From an uncultured Lachnospiraceae bacterium (GTDB lineage Bacteria > Bacillota > Clostridia > Lachnospirales > Lachnospiraceae), in contig URUY01000007.1 in NCBI GenBank assembly GCA_900551115.1, positions 1-64,000 on the forward strand: 64,000 nucleotides of DNA, read 5' to 3'. The notes under the pieces were generated by a model, which was not told the origin of the DNA, did not search any database, and saw only the letters and a program-made list of their open reading frames with translations. This document shows positions 61,377 to 64,000 of the stretch, one piece after another; the first letter of the stretch is position 1, and the number at the start of each line of letters is the position of its first letter. Both the position numbers and the translations under genes were made by a program.

Positions 61377-61970
61377 TTACCCAAGTTTTATCTTGCCGGT
61401 TACTATACCGGAAATAACTTCAACCAAAAATTCATGTTCTTTTTCCAACACTCTTGTAGCCAAAATTTCCGGAGTATCACTATCAAAAACAGCTACTTTT
61501 GTTTGTGCCACAATCTCTCCACTATCGTATTCTGCATTTACTCTATGTATAGTAACACCAGTTTCTTTTTCCTTCGCATCAATTACTGCGGTATGAACAT
61601 TTATCCCATACATTCCTTTCCCGCCAAATTTAGGTAACAACGCAGGATGTATATTAAAAACTCTATTATTGTATTTTTGTAAAACTGAAATATGAAGCAT
61701 TCTCATGTAACCGGCCAAAAAAATCATTTCAATATCATATTGATTTAATACTTCTAAAATTTCTTTCGCAAGAATTTCTTCACTTCCATATTTTTTTGCA
61801 CTCATATGAAAACATGGGATTTTTTCTTTTTCCGCGCGCTGCAACGCCATAGAACCTCTATTGTTACTAATAACAACCGCAACTTTAGCATTTATTATAT
61901 CGCTTTTACACCCATCTATTATTGCCTGCAAATCACTTCCGCCATGTGATGCAAATACAGCTATATTCAT
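61377..61970 (-). CDS. purN: Phosphoribosylglycinamide formyltransferase (PurN)
   Basis: PurN adds a formyl group from 10-formyl-tetrahydrofolate to GAR in purine synthesis. The 197-residue protein has the GAR-binding start (NIAVFASHGGSDLQAIIDGC), the catalytic HPALLPKFGGKGMYG segment (with NIHP) and the conserved Asp in TIHRVNAEYDSGEIVAQ. Length is normal. It is AT-rich compared with its core neighbours, stands outside any pur operon, and is flanked by gene relics. It may therefore be an acquired second copy; related formyltransferase family members are an alternative. Confidence 0.85.
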   Translation of the reverse strand: MNIAVFASHGGSDLQAIIDGCKSDIINAKVAVVISNNRGSMALQRAEKEKIPCFHMSAKKYGSEEILAKEILEVLNQYDIEMIFLAGYMRMLHISVLQKYNNRVFNIHPALLPKFGGKGMYGINVHTAVIDAKEKETGVTIHRVNAEYDSGEIVAQTKVAVFDSDTPEILATRVLEKEHEFLVEVISGIVTGKIKLG

Positions 61971-62289
61971 ATTTTTCCTTTCCTTTGCAAATTCTACTTT
62001 GTTAATATTTCTAGTATACCGTTACCGTACGCCTGCGTCAACAAATTGCATTTAGTTCTCGCTTTATCAACTAGTCTGCGAAATGTATGGAAAATCCGTA
62101 CACAATCGGAAAATATCTCTAATTTTCTACACATCCCTACGACTGGTTGATAAAATATGAAACAGGGCAGATGTAACAATTGAACCGACCTCCCAAAAGT
62201 CGGATTTCTAAGTCCAACTTTTGGGGGTCGGTTCAAACGGTATATTTGCTCCTTAACTTAACAAAATTATTTTAAACTAAATGACATTG
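61971..62289. other. 319-bp gap with a mobile-relic-like inverted repeat
   Basis: No gene is supported here. The stretch holds the purN start region and a long inverted repeat at 62180-62235. It is AT-rich, and the sequence between the repeat and purN (about 62030-62170) shows no coding signal I trust. Confidence 0.4.
62180..62235. repeat. Long inverted repeat (about 24 bp arms)
   Basis: The left arm (62180-62204, beginning TTGAACCGACC and containing CCCAAAAGT) pairs with the right arm (62212-62235, containing ACTTTTGGG and ending GGTCGGTTCAA), with one bulged base and one mismatch, around a short loop. No T-run follows. The form suits a small mobile-element relic or repeated extragenic palindrome more than a terminator. 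Confidence 0.55.
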
Positions 62290-62766
62290 TTACAGGCCCT
62301 TCTGTTTTTCTTCCAGTATCCTGTTAATTCCCTCCACTTCTCTTTTGGTAATCCGATATCCCACAAAGGTCATGATAAGATAGGTTCCGAAAAAGCCGCC
62401 CAGTGTCGAGAAAAATGCCTGCGGGTACTTGGGAAGCTGCCAGATAAACGCCACAATCGGTATCCATATGGCACCGGTCATCAGAACATACAACAGGTTT
62501 TGAATGACAAACCCGATTCTGTCCTTCTCATAAATAAAGGTCGCCATGGAAAAGGCAGCACCGATTACCCCATAAAGCAGTATATTGATTTCCATTGCTA
62601 TCGTCTTGGATGGAAATACCCCTGCAAATTCAGGAGAAAGCGGAAAGCTTTCTGTAATCTCTGCCACACTTCCTGCAGCCAATTCTATAACCAGATTCAC
62701 AATCAGTCCGCAAATAGCAGAAATGCAAAAGCTCATTGCTCCTCTTTTTAAAATCAGTTTGCTCAT
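62290..62766 (-). CDS. DUF3021 membrane protein, partner of a LytTR regulator
   Basis: The 158-residue protein has four membrane helices (about 10-30, 60-80, 88-110 and 118-140). It resembles DUF3021 proteins, which in Bacillota are encoded just after a LytTR DNA-binding regulator and may hold it inactive at the membrane, as the membrane partners do in the streptococcal HdrRM and BrsRM pairs. The ATG overlaps the regulator stop as ATGA, so the two are coupled. The inhibitor role is inferred from family context. Confidence 0.75.
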   Translation of the reverse strand: MSKLILKRGAMSFCISAICGLIVNLVIELAAGSVAEITESFPLSPEFAGVFPSKTIAMEINILLYGVIGAAFSMATFIYEKDRIGFVIQNLLYVLMTGAIWIPIVAFIWQLPKYPQAFFSTLGGFFGTYLIMTFVGYRITKREVEGINRILEEKQKGL

Positions 62767-63218
62767 AAGGTCTCCTTTCCTATCCCCAAAGCCTTTTTTA
62801 AGCGAGGGATATTCCGTCTTGAGGTATAGGTCTGTGTGCCGTCAACAAAAATGATCTTGATTGTTCCTGTCATATCCATATCCAGCCGCCTGATTTTATG
62901 AAGATTGACAAGCTCTGATTTGGATGCTCTGAAAAAACCGTTTTCTGCAAGCTGTTCCTCCAGCTCATACAGCTTTTTTTGCACGCTGTATATCCCCTCA
63001 CTATTCTGTGCAAACACCTTCTGATTTTGCGCATAAAAACGAACAATCTCGCTTACCATAAAAAAACTGACACCGTTTTTATCCGTCCCCGCCACCGTAT
63101 CATTTAACATTTTGGAAATCCGTTCTGCCACGTCTTTTACCTGTGGATTCATTTCCCGATTGCACACATGCACCTCTATTTCAGGATACATGCTGTCTAT
63201 CTTTGTCTTTACCTTCAT
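62763..63218 (-). CDS. LytTR-family DNA-binding regulator without receiver domain
   Basis: The 151-residue protein has no receiver domain. The N-terminal part (about 1-55) is unassigned. The C-terminal part (about 55-148) is a LytTR domain: VSFFMVSEIVRFYAQNQKVF, LAENGFFRASKSELVNLHKI and GTQTYTSRRNIPRLKKAL. I start at ATG 63218, behind GGGTGG; the longer form would use GTG 63227. It precedes DUF3021 and follows an ABC-2 permease gene, so it likely controls this transporter. Confidence 0.85.
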   Translation of the reverse strand: MKVKTKIDSMYPEIEVHVCNREMNPQVKDVAERISKMLNDTVAGTDKNGVSFFMVSEIVRFYAQNQKVFAQNSEGIYSVQKKLYELEEQLAENGFFRASKSELVNLHKIRRLDMDMTGTIKIIFVDGTQTYTSRRNIPRLKKALGIGKETL

Positions 63219-63302
63219 ATTACCCACCCTTTTAAGTTTCTTTCCGATACTCCGCCTGCACTTACTGCTCTGTTTGCACTTACGCTTTGCTTGCTTCCCG
63301 TT

Positions 63303-64000
63303 CTACTTAACGGCTGCCCGCCTGAAAACCAGCCAGGATAACACTCCCATCAGACCGGTAAAAACAAGGCTCACAAAAATTCCCAAAAGCATTTCTCCCG
63401 CCGAAGCATCACCTCTTATTTTTGCAAGCGTATAGGCATAAGGTGTCAGCTCATATAAGCTGTCAAGTACCGTCACTTTTTTTGCCAGCGTTGCAAGAAG
63501 TGCCGTAATCATCCCAAAGAAAAAGCCAAAGGCCGTTACTGCTATGGGTTTTTTCACCTTAATTGCAACCGGAATGCAGATGCTTATCTGTCCGATATAC
63601 ACAAATGCCAAAGCAACATAGGACAGAATCGCTTTTCCCAAAGACAATCCCTCTCCTGCATGCAAAACATTATAAAGATATGCGGATATGACCACCTTCT
63701 CCGCTCCTGTCATGTCCACGCCTGCTGCAATACAGATAACGGAGCCTAATGTATAAGGAAGCACCAGCACAAAAATTGCTGCCGCATATACCAGCATGTA
63801 ATTTAAAACAATTCTCCCTCGCCCGTAGCCGATTGCTCCGTGAATTGTCTTTTTTTCAAAATCAGAGCCGATAATCAGTCCGGTTAAAAGCGGTCCGAAC
63901 AGCCACAGAATCATGGCGTCCCCAAGGCCCGTCACACTCCCTGCCTGTTCTGCCGGGATGCTGCCCTGTCCCGTCATATACGCCAGTACATAATAAAGAA
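63303..64000 (-). CDS. ABC-2 type transporter permease, 5' part outside the window
   Basis: At least 231 residues are inside the window; the frame is open to the right edge (upstream codons read LYYVLAY), so the start is missing. The visible part has about five to six membrane helices. It contains the LLTGLIIGSDFEKKTIHGAI segment typical of ABC-2 permeases. The ATP-binding subunit gene is probably just outside. Substrate is unknown. It is followed by the LytTR-DUF3021 pair on the same strand, 84 bp away. Confidence 0.8.
   Translation of the reverse strand, partial: LYYVLAYMTGQGSIPAEQAGSVTGLGDAMILWLFGPLLTGLIIGSDFEKKTIHGAIGYGRGRIVLNYMLVYAAAIFVLVLPYTLGSVICIAAGVDMTGAEKVVISAYLYNVLHAGEGLSLGKAILSYVALAFVYIGQISICIPVAIKVKKPIAVTAFGFFFGMITALLATLAKKVTVLDSLYELTPYAYTLAKIRGDASAGEMLLGIFVSLVFTGLMGVLSWLVFRRAAVK

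Noticed and set aside
61994..62236. 80-residue minus-strand frame before purN
   Set aside because: It begins inside the inverted repeat, lacks a ribosome binding site and shows no family pattern.

Overview
The window suggests a motile, low-to-mid GC Gram-positive anaerobe of the Clostridia, most likely a Lachnospiraceae member. The reasons are CodY next to a very large fla/che operon, FliY in place of a short FliN, CheC and CheD, SigD, sigma-A-like promoters, a Gram-positive type IV pilus cluster without a secretin, and AGGAGG ribosome binding sites. This is an inference from gene content; no 16S gene is present.

Layout. (1) 1-2.6 kb: accessory DNA, probably one end of an integrative conjugative element: a DUF961-like transfer gene, two small HTH regulators with palindromic candidate operators, a small secreted protein and a free-standing FakA-like middle domain. 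(2) 2.6-4.6 kb: tsf and rpsB with their own promoter and terminator. (3) 4.9-40.0 kb: one continuous minus-strand fla/che operon of about 40 genes. It holds rod and basal-body genes (flgBC, fliEF), switch and export genes (fliGHIJ), ylxF/motE-like, fliK, flgD, a TIGR02530-type gene, flgE, flbD, motAB, fliL, fliM, fliY, cheY, fliOPQR, flhBA, flhF, flhG, a PilZ protein, cheB/A/W/C/D, sigD, fapA-like DUF342, and three poorly known tail genes including a SwrB-like one. (4) 40.2-43.3 kb: codY and topA, giving the topA-codY-fla/che-sigD-(swrB)-rpsB-tsf order known from Bacillus subtilis. (5) 43.4-44.4 kb: an Rpn/PD-(D/E)XK-like protein. (6) 44.7-56.3 kb: a type IV pilus operon (pilB, pilC, major pilin, pilD, a pilM-pilN fusion, pilO-like, four minor-pilin-like proteins), with no retraction ATPase in view. 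(7) 56.4-59.6 kb: gapA, pgk, tpiA. (8) 59.9-60.7 kb: a PHP-type histidinol phosphatase on the plus strand. (9) 60.8-62.3 kb: AT-rich accessory patch with a decayed 4Fe-4S protein gene, a 3' gene fragment, purN and a long inverted repeat. (10) 62.3-64.0 kb: a LytTR regulator, its DUF3021 partner and a truncated ABC-2 permease.

How it works together. The fla/che operon supplies hook-basal body, stator, export gate, chemotaxis core and the late sigma factor. Flagellin, filament cap and hook-filament junction genes, and cheR, are not in the window. A candidate sigma-28 promoter lies before fliK, and codY carries a candidate CodY box upstream, so nutrient state may be linked to motility. The pilus operon adds a second surface machine. 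No wholly new multi-gene system is certain. The least explained parts are the FlgD repeat tail, the operon-tail genes, the large minor pilin, the structured RNA after gapA, and the hisK leader hairpin. No tRNA, rRNA, CRISPR array or intact insertion sequence was seen.
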